Shown here: positions 1-6,013 of the stretch, in pieces
Position numbering within the stretch: the stretch's first letter is position 1
Layout of the letters: each line of letters starts with the position of its first letter
Assembly (NCBI GenBank): GCA_002405165.1
Contig: DHLF01000009.1
Location: 1 to 7,075 of the forward strand
Reading direction: 5' to 3'
Length of the DNA: 7,075 nt
Origin: Christensenella sp. UBA4675
GTDB lineage: Bacteria; Bacillota; Clostridia; Christensenellales; Borkfalkiaceae
Made by a program: the position numbers and the translations under genes
The notes under the pieces: model-generated
Told to the model about the DNA's origin: nothing
Seen by the model: the letters and a program-made list of their open reading frames with translations, nothing else
Databases searched by the model: none

Positions 1-159
1 TAAACTAGTACAACCAGAGAAAGCACCACCTCCTATACTTGTTACACTGTCGGGGATTATTATATTTGTTAAACTACTACAACCAGAGAAGGCCCCTTCT
101 CCTATACTTGTTACGCTGTCGGGGATTGTTATACTTGTTAAACCACTACAACTACTGAA
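1..159 (-). repeat. 69-bp tandem repeats encoding BspA-type LRRs
   Basis: Phe149, Phe172 and Phe195 of the lipoprotein are spaced exactly 23 codons (69 bp) apart, giving units at about 91-159, 22-90 and a partial one at 1-21. The two most distal units are nearly identical in DNA as well as protein (shared ATCCCCGACAG, GTAACAAGTATAGGA, TTCTCTGGTTGTA). This suggests recent duplication or homogenisation. The array continues beyond the left edge, so copy number is unknown. Confidence 0.85.
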
Positions 160-603
160 ACCATATTCTTTTATATGCGTTACGGCTTTGCCGTTGTATA
201 TATCGGAAATAATTAACTCGGTTCCATTAAAAGTACCTTTACTAACCGAATATATCCTGCCAAATAACTCAGTATACTTTACGCCTTCGCTTGCGGTTTT
301 TTTACAAATTGTGCAAGCTCCGTCTTTTATTTTATGTCCCGCAAGAAGAATTACGTTTTTTATTTCCACAGAACCGTTTTCGTCTTGATAATTTTTATTG
401 CAACTAGAGCAGTGATAGTACTCAACATTTCCATTCGTAGTACAAGTTGCTTCCACTCTTGCCACGTGTTGCATTTTGTGAACGTGTTTTTGTGGGGTTT
501 CATCGGCTTGAGAAGAACTCGACGAATTGTTACAAGACGAAATGAAAAGCGTGCTGAATAGCGTTAAGCATATTACTAAAATAGCTAACAAAACTTTTTT
601 CAT
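1..603 (-). CDS. BspA-like leucine-rich-repeat lipoprotein, 3' end outside window
   Basis: Read on the minus strand from ATG 601-603, this frame stays open for 201 codons to the left edge. AAAGGAG lies 4 nt upstream (608-614), which fixes the start. Residues 1-21 (MKKVLLAILVICLTLF...) form a lysine-tipped hydrophobic signal peptide ending in the lipobox ISSC, so Cys24 is the probable lipidated residue and the protein should be tethered outside the membrane. A Ser-rich linker follows. Residues 40-100 contain His/Cys pairs (H40, H42, C54, C65-x-x-C68, H90, C97-x-x-C100), a small zinc-ribbon-like module often seen ahead of repeats in gut Bacillota surface proteins. From about residue 149, 23-residue repeats with the pattern F-S-x-C-x-x-L-T-x-I-x-I-P-D-S-V-T-S-I-G identify the BspA/LRR_5 family. 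A role in adhesion or surface binding is inferred from the family; the ligand is unknown. The C-terminus is not visible. Confidence 0.9.
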   Translation of the reverse strand, partial: MKKVLLAILVICLTLFSTLFISSCNNSSSSSQADETPQKHVHKMQHVARVEATCTTNGNVEYYHCSSCNKNYQDENGSVEIKNVILLAGHKIKDGACTICKKTASEGVKYTELFGRIYSVSKGTFNGTELIISDIYNGKAVTHIKEYGFSSCSGLTSITIPDSVTSIGEGAFSGCSSLTNIIIPDSVTSIGGGAFSGCTSL

Positions 604-792
604 AAAACTCCTTTCGGCATAAAAAAATACCGCTCCCAAACGAGAACGGTACTGTAAAAATGCACTTTCTCGCTTGTTTGCGTTACAATTTACTTTAATC
701 TAATTCACATAATAAAAAGATTTTGTAATGCGAAAACGGTACACTTCTACCGAGAAGTATACTTTTTACAATATGAATTAAATTTGTATCGC
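604..792 (-). promoter_or_regulatory. Long structured 5' leader of the lipoprotein gene
   Basis: The segment between the predicted transcription start (near 792) and the ATG carries three structural elements. First, a hairpin at 739-762 (GTATACTTCT/AGAAGTGTAC with loop CGGT in the minus-strand RNA) is fully paired, with one G-U, only in that RNA. Second, CAAGCGAGAA (667-676) can pair over 10 positions with TTCTCGTTTG (637-646), which would break the terminator stem. Third, the terminator itself lies at 621-651. GTACCGTTNTCG occurs twice, at 731-742 and 641-652, and the upstream copy could also pair with the 3' arm of the terminator. I recognise no named riboswitch class, and no T-box consensus is present. 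Confidence 0.5.
621..651 (-). terminator. Intrinsic terminator inside the lipoprotein leader (candidate attenuator)
   Basis: On the minus strand TACCGTTCTC and GGGAGCGGTA form a 10-bp stem closed by a GTTT loop (628-651), followed directly by seven T (621-627). Two pairs are G-U wobbles in the minus-strand RNA and would be A-C mismatches in a plus-strand RNA, so the structure is oriented toward the lipoprotein gene. It ends only 6 nt before that gene's ribosome-binding site. No other minus-strand gene lies between it and the predicted promoter, so it most likely controls read-through into the lipoprotein gene. Confidence 0.75.
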
Positions 793-798
793 AACGTT

Positions 799-827
799 AT
801 TTTACTTTATTCAAATAAAATAATCAA
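799..827 (-). promoter_or_regulatory. Predicted sigma-A promoter for the LRR lipoprotein gene
   Basis: On the minus strand, TTGATT (822-827) and TAAAAT (799-804) are separated by 17 nt. The start site would fall near 792. The surrounding DNA is extremely AT-rich, so other matches exist, but this is the best-spaced pair upstream of the leader hairpins. Confidence 0.5.
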
Positions 828-877
828 TAAAATTTTACCATATTTTAAAAAAATGCTTTAACGCAATAAACAAAAAA

Positions 878-906
878 TTAAAAATTGTACAAAATAGCTA
901 TAAAAT
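878..906 (+). promoter_or_regulatory. Predicted sigma-A promoter for dapA
   Basis: TTAAAA (878-883) and TAAAAT (901-906) are 17 nt apart, predicting a start near 913 and a leader of about 57 nt. An 8-bp palindrome TTGTACAA (885-892) lies in the spacer, and AATTGTAC is repeated at 961-968 next to the dapA start codon. The -35 match is only moderate. This promoter would be divergent from that of the lipoprotein gene. Confidence 0.4.
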
Positions 907-969
907 ATAGATTTACTAGCCGAAAATAAAATCGGTAAACAATTTTAATTTATTTTCATAAATTGTACT

Positions 970-1848
970 ATGAGAAAATTAATTTTTAAGGGCGTTGCTA
1001 CGGCTTTAATTACGCCTTTTAACGAAAATAAAAGTATAGATTTTGCGTCTTTTGGAAAAATTATCGATAGTCAACTAGAAAGCGGAGTAAACGCTTTGGT
1101 CGTATGCGGAACGACGGGCGAAGCTTCTACTTTAAACTACGAAGAGAGAAAAACTTTAATAAAATATGCCAAAAATAAAGTAAAAGGCAAAGTTCCTATA
1201 ATCGCAGGGGCAGGTTCTAACAACTTTGAAGTAAGTAAAAAACTTATTTCGGACGCGGTGGAAAGCGGAGCAGACGCTTGCCTTATGGTAACGCCTTATT
1301 ATAATAAAACCACTCAAAAGGGTTTAGTAGAAATTTTTAAGGCATACTCGGAAATATCCCCCGTTCCCGTAATGGCGTATAACGTTCCGTCAAGGACGGG
1401 CGTAGGGTTTACTAGCGATACTTATAAAGAAATAGAAAAATTTGAAAATATCGTTGCCGTAAAAGAAGCCGACGGCGACGTAAACAAATTTGCAGAAACT
1501 AGGGCGAAATGTAAAGATATGGTTTTTTATAGCGGAAACGATTCTTGTATAATTCCGTTTATGTCGCTTGGCGCGCAGGGCGTTATTTCGGTTTTATCTA
1601 ACGTTTTCCCTACTCAAACGGTTGAAACGTGCCAAAAATTTTTCGATAACGATATAATAAACGCAAGTCGTATGCAAATTGAGTTTACGCCTTTAATAAA
1701 AGCTATGTTTTCGGCGGTAAATCCCATTCCCGTAAAATACGTTGCGTATAAAATGGGGTTATGCAAAAACGAATTGCGACTTCCGCTAGTGCCGATTGAT
1801 AAAGAAAATTGTAAAAAACTAGACGAAATTTTAAAAAATTATATATAA
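970..1848 (+). CDS. dapA: 4-hydroxy-tetrahydrodipicolinate synthase
   Basis: This 292-residue cytoplasmic enzyme condenses pyruvate with aspartate semialdehyde at the first committed step of lysine and diaminopimelate synthesis. Length and motifs fit the family: the KGVATALITPF opening, GTTGEAS at 47-53 (Thr48/Thr49), TPYYNK with Tyr111, YNVPSRTG with Tyr137 and Arg142, and VAVKEADGD carrying the Schiff-base Lys165. Numbering runs +4 relative to the E. coli residues Thr44, Thr45, Tyr107, Tyr133, Arg138 and Lys161. E. coli lysine-feedback residues His53, His56 and Glu84 align with Tyr57, Arg60 and Val88, so weak or absent lysine inhibition is inferred. The ATG at 970 matches the usual family N-terminus, but no Shine-Dalgarno is visible in the AT-rich stretch before it. 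The gene stands alone; no dapB or other lysine gene is in view. The TIM-barrel family also contains NanA and related aldolases, but the motif set favours DapA. Confidence 0.94.
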   Translation: MRKLIFKGVATALITPFNENKSIDFASFGKIIDSQLESGVNALVVCGTTGEASTLNYEERKTLIKYAKNKVKGKVPIIAGAGSNNFEVSKKLISDAVESGADACLMVTPYYNKTTQKGLVEIFKAYSEISPVPVMAYNVPSRTGVGFTSDTYKEIEKFENIVAVKEADGDVNKFAETRAKCKDMVFYSGNDSCIIPFMSLGAQGVISVLSNVFPTQTVETCQKFFDNDIINASRMQIEFTPLIKAMFSAVNPIPVKYVAYKMGLCKNELRLPLVPIDKENCKKLDEILKNYI

Positions 1849-1884
1849 TATGTAAAAGTATAATTAAAGATAATAAAATTTCTA

Positions 1885-1913
1885 TCGACAAAAGCTAAAA
1901 AATATGTTAAAAT
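1885..1913 (+). promoter_or_regulatory. Predicted sigma-A promoter for nagA-nnr
   Basis: TCGACA (1885-1890), a 17-nt spacer and TAAAAT (1908-1913) lie in the 102-bp dapA-nagA gap. Five of six bases match consensus in each box. The start would fall near 1920, giving a short leader of about 30 nt. I see no GC-rich terminator between dapA and this promoter, so read-through from dapA remains possible. Confidence 0.6.
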
Positions 1914-1950
1914 AAAGTTTAAGTAAAAACTACTTTGTGTCGGGGTAAAT

Positions 1951-3084
1951 ATGAAAGGATTTAAAAATGCAAGAGTTTACGTTTACGGCAAGGGCATAAT
2001 TTCTTCCGACGTGGCGGTAGAAAACGGCAAAATCGTTAAAATAGGAAATGATTTAGATATTGACCAAGCTTATTCTTTTAACGGAATAGTCGTTCCCGGT
2101 TTTGTCGATAGGCATATTCACGGGGCGGGCGGAGCCGACGGAATGGACGGCGACGTAGAAAAAATTAAAACGATTGCCGACAGTATCGTTAAAGAAGGTA
2201 CTACGTCTTTTTTAGTTACCACAATGACGCAAAGCGAAGAAAATATTTTAAAAGCTTTAAACGCTGTTAAAAATTATACAAGAATTAGCGGAGCAAGGGT
2301 ACAGGGCGTACACTTAGAAGGACCTTTTATTGCTGAAAAATATAAAGGCGCGCAACCGTTAGAATTTATAAAAAAGCCCGATAAACGACTTATGGATAGG
2401 TTTATAAAGGCTAGCGGAAACAAAATTAAGGTAGTTACGCTTGCGCCCGAACAAGAAAACGCAAAAGAGTTGATAGAATTTTTAGCTGAAAATAAAATAG
2501 TTGCGTCCATAGGACATACTCAAAGCGATTTTGATACGGTAGAAAAAGCTCTTAGTTGGGGAGCAAGTTCTATAACGCACACTTATAACGCTCAAACGCC
2601 GTTACATCATAGAGAAGCGGGCGTTGTCGGCGCGGGACTAATATTAGACGAACTTTATAACGAACTCATTTGCGATTTAATTCACGTTTGCAAAGAAGCA
2701 GTAAAAATTTTGGTTAAAAATAAGCCGAAAGACAAACTTATTTTAATAACCGATTCTATGAGAGCCAAGCATTTGCCCGATGGCGAAAGCGAACTCGGCG
2801 GGCAAAAAGTTATAGTAAAAGACGGACAGGCAAGACTGCTTGACGGAACTCTTGCGGGAAGCGTTTTAAAAATGAACGTTGCCGTAAAAAATATGGTTGA
2901 AAAAGTAGGCGTAGATTTTTGTACGGCGATAGATTACGCTACGGCAAATTCCGCTAGAAGTATTGGGATTTTTGACAGCGTGGGAAGTATAGACGTCGGC
3001 AAAAACGCGGATTTTGCAATTTTGGACGATGATTTTAACATTTTAGGAACTATTATTGACGGAGAAGTGGTTTATAAAAGATGA
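1951..3084 (+). CDS. nagA: N-acetylglucosamine-6-phosphate deacetylase
   Basis: This 377-residue cytoplasmic amidohydrolase removes acetate from GlcNAc-6-phosphate to give glucosamine-6-phosphate, in amino-sugar catabolism and cell-wall recycling. It opens with the small beta domain, then shows PGFVDRHIHG with the HxH pair His55/His57, HLEGPF with metal ligand Glu123, GHT with His189, THTYNA with His210, substrate-contacting His245 (DLIHV), PLHHREAGVVG at 217-227, and ITDSM with the catalytic Asp268. The HxH pair resembles the B. subtilis type rather than the E. coli type, which lacks it. Length is normal. Upstream GGGG (1942-1945) is only a weak ribosome-binding site. The last codons overlap the nnr start by four bases (ATGA), implying coupled translation. 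nagB and a GlcNAc transporter are absent from the window, so the product presumably feeds enzymes encoded elsewhere. Confidence 0.94.
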   Translation: MKGFKNARVYVYGKGIISSDVAVENGKIVKIGNDLDIDQAYSFNGIVVPGFVDRHIHGAGGADGMDGDVEKIKTIADSIVKEGTTSFLVTTMTQSEENILKALNAVKNYTRISGARVQGVHLEGPFIAEKYKGAQPLEFIKKPDKRLMDRFIKASGNKIKVVTLAPEQENAKELIEFLAENKIVASIGHTQSDFDTVEKALSWGASSITHTYNAQTPLHHREAGVVGAGLILDELYNELICDLIHVCKEAVKILVKNKPKDKLILITDSMRAKHLPDGESELGGQKVIVKDGQARLLDGTLAGSVLKMNVAVKNMVEKVGVDFCTAIDYATANSARSIGIFDSVGSIDVGKNADFAILDDDFNILGTIIDGEVVYKR

Positions 3085-4583
3085 AAGACGTAATTTCTGC
3101 TACTGCAAGTAAAGAAAACGACAAATTAGCTATCGAAAACGGCGAAAGCGCAATATGGTTAATGTTAAAAGCCGGTAAAGCGTTGTATTCTTCATACGAT
3201 TTTACGGGTAAAAGGGTTCTTATTGCTTGCGGAGGCGGAAATAACGGCGGAGACGGCTTGGTTTTAGCACTTCTTTTAAAAGAAAAAGGCATTTACTCGG
3301 AAGTTCTTTTATGTAAAGATAGTTTTTCTAAAGACGCTATTTATTATTTCGATAAAGTTAAAAAAGCGGGTATAAAGTATTCCGATTTTTCTCCCGATTT
3401 CGATTTTTCTTCTTTTGACGTTATAGTAGACGCATTACTCGGCACGGGCTTTTTCGGAAAGCTTAAATCCGATTTAAAAAACGTTATAAACGTAATAAAT
3501 TCGCAAGACGCATATAAAATCAGCGTAGATATTCCGAGCGGTTTAAACGGCAACAACGGAATAGGTAAAATATGTATTAAAGCGGATTTAACTATTGCGA
3601 TAAACAATTTAAAAACGGGTCATTTTTTAAACGACGCAAAAGATTTCGTAGGTAAAATCAGGGTTGCCGATATAGGAATTTTAAATCAAAGCGTACAAGC
3701 TAAATTAGTTGAGAAACAAGACTTTTCGCTTGTATTTCCTAAAAGAAAAAATAATTCACACAAAGGGTTTTACGGGTATACAGCGTTAATCGGCGGAAGC
3801 GATAGGTACAGCGGAGCAATAAAACTCGCTTCCTGTTCGCTTGCGACTTTAAGGGCAGGCGCAGGAGTAGTTAAACTAGCCGTACCCGATTGCATTTCGG
3901 ACGCCGTTATGCCTTACTGCGTAGAATCTACGCTTTTTCCACTACGTTCGAGCGGTGGAAAGATAAGATTCGATAAAAAACAGTTTGACGAATTATTAAA
4001 TAATGTTAGAACGGTAGGCTTCGGTTGCGGAGTAGGCGACGGTAGAGAAAACGAAAAAATCGTTTCCTATTTACTGGAAAACTTTACGGGAAAACTCGTT
4101 TTGGATGCCGACGGACTTAACGCTCTTTCAAGAATCGGCGTAGATAAATTAAACAATGCGGTCGGAGAAGTGATTTTAACTCCGCACGTTAGGGAATTTA
4201 CAAGACTCGTTTCTATGCCCGTAGAAGAAGTTTTAAAAGACCCGATAGAAGTAGTAAGAAATTTTGCGAAAAAATACAACGTTGTCGTACTTTTAAAAGG
4301 CGCGACGTCTATTATTTCGGACGGAAAAGAAGTTCTTTTGTGCGATAGGGGCTGTTCTGGTATGGCAAAAGGCGGTAGCGGAGATTGCCTAACGGGCGTA
4401 ACCGTCGGAATATGCGCTCATTCCACGCAAAGCGATTTAATAAACGTAGCGTGCGCTTGTTTCGTTTGCGGAGTGGCAGGCGAACTTGCAGAGAAAAAAT
4501 ACAATCCTTATTCTATGACGCCGAGGGACGAAATATCTTTTATAGGTCCTGTTATATCGGATATTTTAAAGCTACAAAAATAA
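3081..4583 (+). CDS. nnr: Bifunctional NAD(P)H-hydrate repair enzyme (epimerase plus dehydratase)
   Basis: This 500-residue fusion repairs hydrated NADH and NADPH. Residues 1 to about 215 are the YjeF_N epimerase, which interconverts R- and S-NAD(P)HX: GGGNNGGDGL (51-60), DALLGTGF (117-124) and SVDIPSGLNG (148-157). Residues from about 225 form the ribokinase-like dehydratase, which uses a nucleotide (ADP in bacterial members) to dehydrate the S form: HKGFYGYTALIGGS (227-240), LRAGAG (257-262), LDADGLNAL (341-349), TPHVREFTRL (367-376), LKG (405-407) and GMAKGGSGDCLTG (427-439) with the catalytic Asp435. Length and domain order are normal. Variants from the common bacterial forms are VRE in place of PGE after TPH, Lys430 where Thr or Ser is usual, and GCGVG in place of GPGLG. 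The start overlaps nagA by ATGA with no clear Shine-Dalgarno of its own, so translation is probably coupled. Confidence 0.94.
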   Translation: MKDVISATASKENDKLAIENGESAIWLMLKAGKALYSSYDFTGKRVLIACGGGNNGGDGLVLALLLKEKGIYSEVLLCKDSFSKDAIYYFDKVKKAGIKYSDFSPDFDFSSFDVIVDALLGTGFFGKLKSDLKNVINVINSQDAYKISVDIPSGLNGNNGIGKICIKADLTIAINNLKTGHFLNDAKDFVGKIRVADIGILNQSVQAKLVEKQDFSLVFPKRKNNSHKGFYGYTALIGGSDRYSGAIKLASCSLATLRAGAGVVKLAVPDCISDAVMPYCVESTLFPLRSSGGKIRFDKKQFDELLNNVRTVGFGCGVGDGRENEKIVSYLLENFTGKLVLDADGLNALSRIGVDKLNNAVGEVILTPHVREFTRLVSMPVEEVLKDPIEVVRNFAKKYNVVVLLKGATSIISDGKEVLLCDRGCSGMAKGGSGDCLTGVTVGICAHSTQSDLINVACACFVCGVAGELAEKKYNPYSMTPRDEISFIGPVISDILKLQK

Positions 4584-4947
4584 AATCTAATTTTACGGTT
4601 TTTTTTATAACGGTTATACGACATAAAACGTTTTAAACAAATTGAAGTTGATAATTATAAATACGAAAAATTTGATTTTAAACGATATGCCAAAATTTAT
4701 CTCGCAAAATTCGGAAGTTATATAAAACTTTTTAAAGAATATTCAAAATTTTTAAAAATTAGATTTATAAAAACAGTCGAAATATTTAGGTTTAGTCCGC
4801 TCGCTAAGGCGAGCGGACTAACTATCATAAATTTAAAGATTTACGATACAAAAAATTAAAAACTTGCTTGAAATGGTTATAAATATAAGTAATTTATGCA
4901 AGACTCAGAATTATAAAAAAGTTTTTTACTAAAAGGTGTGTCGATTA
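4584..4947 (+). other. Convergent intergenic region without a supported gene
   Basis: About 364 bp separate the ends of nnr and the minus-strand ADP-ribosylglycohydrolase. It is very AT-rich apart from one GC-rich hairpin at 4792-4821. A T8 run at about 4599-4606 follows nnr without a GC stem, so it is a poor intrinsic terminator. TATAACGGTTATA (4606-4618) is a short imperfect palindrome. One plus-strand frame is open from 4611 to its stop at 4857-4859 (82 codons) but has no ATG, GTG or TTG. No RNA gene was recognised. Confidence 0.6.
4792..4821. repeat. Perfect 13-bp inverted repeat (GC-rich hairpin) between convergent genes
   Basis: TTAGTCCGCTCGC (4792-4804) and GCGAGCGGACTAA (4809-4821) are exact reverse complements around a TAAG loop. 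No T-run follows on either strand, so it is not a canonical intrinsic terminator. It could act as a two-way transcript end or 3' stabiliser for nnr and the convergent gene, or be a copy of a dispersed palindromic repeat. It is the only GC-rich block in an AT-rich spacer. Confidence 0.8.
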
Positions 4948-5826
4948 TTAAAAGTTGTAAGAAGACCTTTTAAACGGAATAATAAATTTTTTCCAACGGC
5001 GAAGCACGGCTTTTAAAGGTTCGTCTAAATAAGAGTAAGCCTTGTTCTTAATCCAATCGGGAATGCCATATGCCGCTTCTGCAATACTTCCTGTAATCGC
5101 TGTCAGCGTATCGCTATCGCCACCGAGAGAAATTGCATTTCGAATTGCGTCTTCAAAATCGGAGCTTTCAAGAAAAGCAATAATGGCTTGCGGAACTGTT
5201 TCCTGACAAGTTTCATTAAAACGATAATTGGGACGAATTTCGTCCAAGGATCTAGATAAATTATAGCCGTATTCGAATTCGATATGTTCCTTAATGCTCT
5301 TTTTACATTCTGTGGGATTATTGTTGATTGGGGTTTCATAATCTCCACAGTATCCCCCAAAGTAGTAACGGCACATAAAAATCGCGTCAGCCGTTGCCAT
5401 TGCGCCCTTAATGCCTTCCGGGTGGTTGTGTGTTACTTCTGCAGATAATTTTGCTATGGCCCTTCCGTTAGAAGGCCACATACCGGTTCTTGCACAGAAC
5501 CCGCAATCCATTATCCAAGCACATGGAGAAACACGCATAGCCGACCCATTACCGAAACTGTTGTAAGGCTCACTCTTTTCAGAATTCAGCCACAATTTGA
5601 AATTATTGCCATATCCACTATCGGGATACATTCTACCATACTTCTTCATGGCTCTTATAAAGTCGCTTTTTTGTCCGCCATTCATCACTGCTTCTGCAAC
5701 CGCGCAAGTCATTACAGTATCATCTGTAAAGAAACAATTATCTTGAAACAGCGGAAAATCTTTTGTTTTAATATTGTCCCATTCGTAAATGGAACCAACT
5801 ATATCGCCAACTATTGCACCGAGCAT
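4948..5826 (-). CDS. ADP-ribosylglycohydrolase family protein (DraG/ARH-like)
   Basis: This 292-residue protein has the full signature of the family that hydrolyses ADP-ribose from proteins or small molecules using two Mg ions. It opens with LGAIVGDIVGS (2-12), shows the TDDT metal motif at 34-37, GNGSAMRVSP (92-101), THNHPEG (132-138) and the second metal motif GGDSDTL at 235-241 (Asp237, Asp239, Thr240). Length is normal and no signal peptide or membrane segment is seen, so it is probably cytoplasmic. AAAAAGGA (5839-5846) lies 12 nt before the ATG, a slightly long spacing. No ADP-ribosyltransferase (DraT-like) is adjacent, so its substrate is unknown and I give no gene symbol. Codon use differs from neighbours: only 4 of 13 leucines are TTA, CTG and CTC are common, and about half the lysines are AAG. 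This suggests later acquisition. Nearby family members include ADP-ribosyl-arginine and ADP-ribosyl-serine hydrolases and uncharacterised phage or accessory versions. Confidence 0.9.
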   Translation of the reverse strand: MLGAIVGDIVGSIYEWDNIKTKDFPLFQDNCFFTDDTVMTCAVAEAVMNGGQKSDFIRAMKKYGRMYPDSGYGNNFKLWLNSEKSEPYNSFGNGSAMRVSPCAWIMDCGFCARTGMWPSNGRAIAKLSAEVTHNHPEGIKGAMATADAIFMCRYYFGGYCGDYETPINNNPTECKKSIKEHIEFEYGYNLSRSLDEIRPNYRFNETCQETVPQAIIAFLESSDFEDAIRNAISLGGDSDTLTAITGSIAEAAYGIPDWIKNKAYSYLDEPLKAVLRRWKKFIIPFKRSSYNF

Positions 5827-5887
5827 AAAATTATACCGTCCTTTTTATTTATTTTAATATCTATTTGTTTTTAAATATCCGTAATTT

Positions 5888-5916
5888 TTTATAACGTTAT
5901 AAGAAAGAATGTTTAA
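5888..5916 (-). promoter_or_regulatory. Predicted promoter of the ADP-ribosylglycohydrolase gene with overlapping palindrome
   Basis: On the minus strand TTAAAC (5911-5916) and TATAAA (5888-5893) are 17 nt apart, giving a start near 5881 and a leader of about 55 nt. A perfect 14-bp palindrome TTATAACGTTATAA (5889-5902) covers most of the -10 box and part of the spacer, a typical repressor position. The DNA is AT-rich, so both calls are tentative. Confidence 0.45.
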
Positions 5917-5947
5917 TAAGTAAGAAATTTAAAGTAAAAAATTTCTT

Positions 5948-5987
5948 AAAAAAACGAAAAAGACAGATAAAAATCCGTCTTTTTCGT
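5948..5987 (-). terminator. Intrinsic terminator of the tRNA-Pro gene
   Basis: On the minus strand a 15-bp stem (5954-5968 with 5973-5987) closed by TTTT is followed by six T (5948-5953). One pair is a G-U wobble in the minus-strand RNA but an A-C mismatch in the other direction, so it is oriented to end transcripts from the tRNA. It lies 27 nt past the tRNA 3' end. It also insulates the gene further downstream from tRNA transcription. Confidence 0.88.
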
Positions 5988-6013
5988 ACCGCTTTATTTA
6001 CGGCTATATTTTT

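Noticed and set aside
1..159. CRISPR-like array from regularly spaced repeats
   Set aside because: The 69-bp periodicity is continuous and in frame with LRR codons. There are no unique spacers or palindromic direct repeats.
188..561. Plus-strand open frames of 66 and 75 codons
   Set aside because: They are antisense to the lipoprotein frame, which has a signal peptide, lipobox, repeats and ribosome-binding site. They show no protein-like motif.
739..767. Plus-strand terminator (hairpin followed by TTTTT)
   Set aside because: The plus-strand RNA has a C-A mismatch in the stem while the minus-strand RNA pairs fully through a G-U, and no plus-strand gene precedes it. It fits better as a leader hairpin of the minus-strand gene.
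604..792. T-box or named metabolite riboswitch
   Set aside because: The GGTACCGCG-like look of the terminator arm prompted the check, but the conserved T-box sequence and stem I motifs are absent, as are other class signatures I know.
4385..4636. Plus-strand open frame of 83 codons overlapping the end of nnr
   Set aside because: It is a shifted-frame shadow of the conserved Nnr glycine-rich motif region and has no recognisable protein features.
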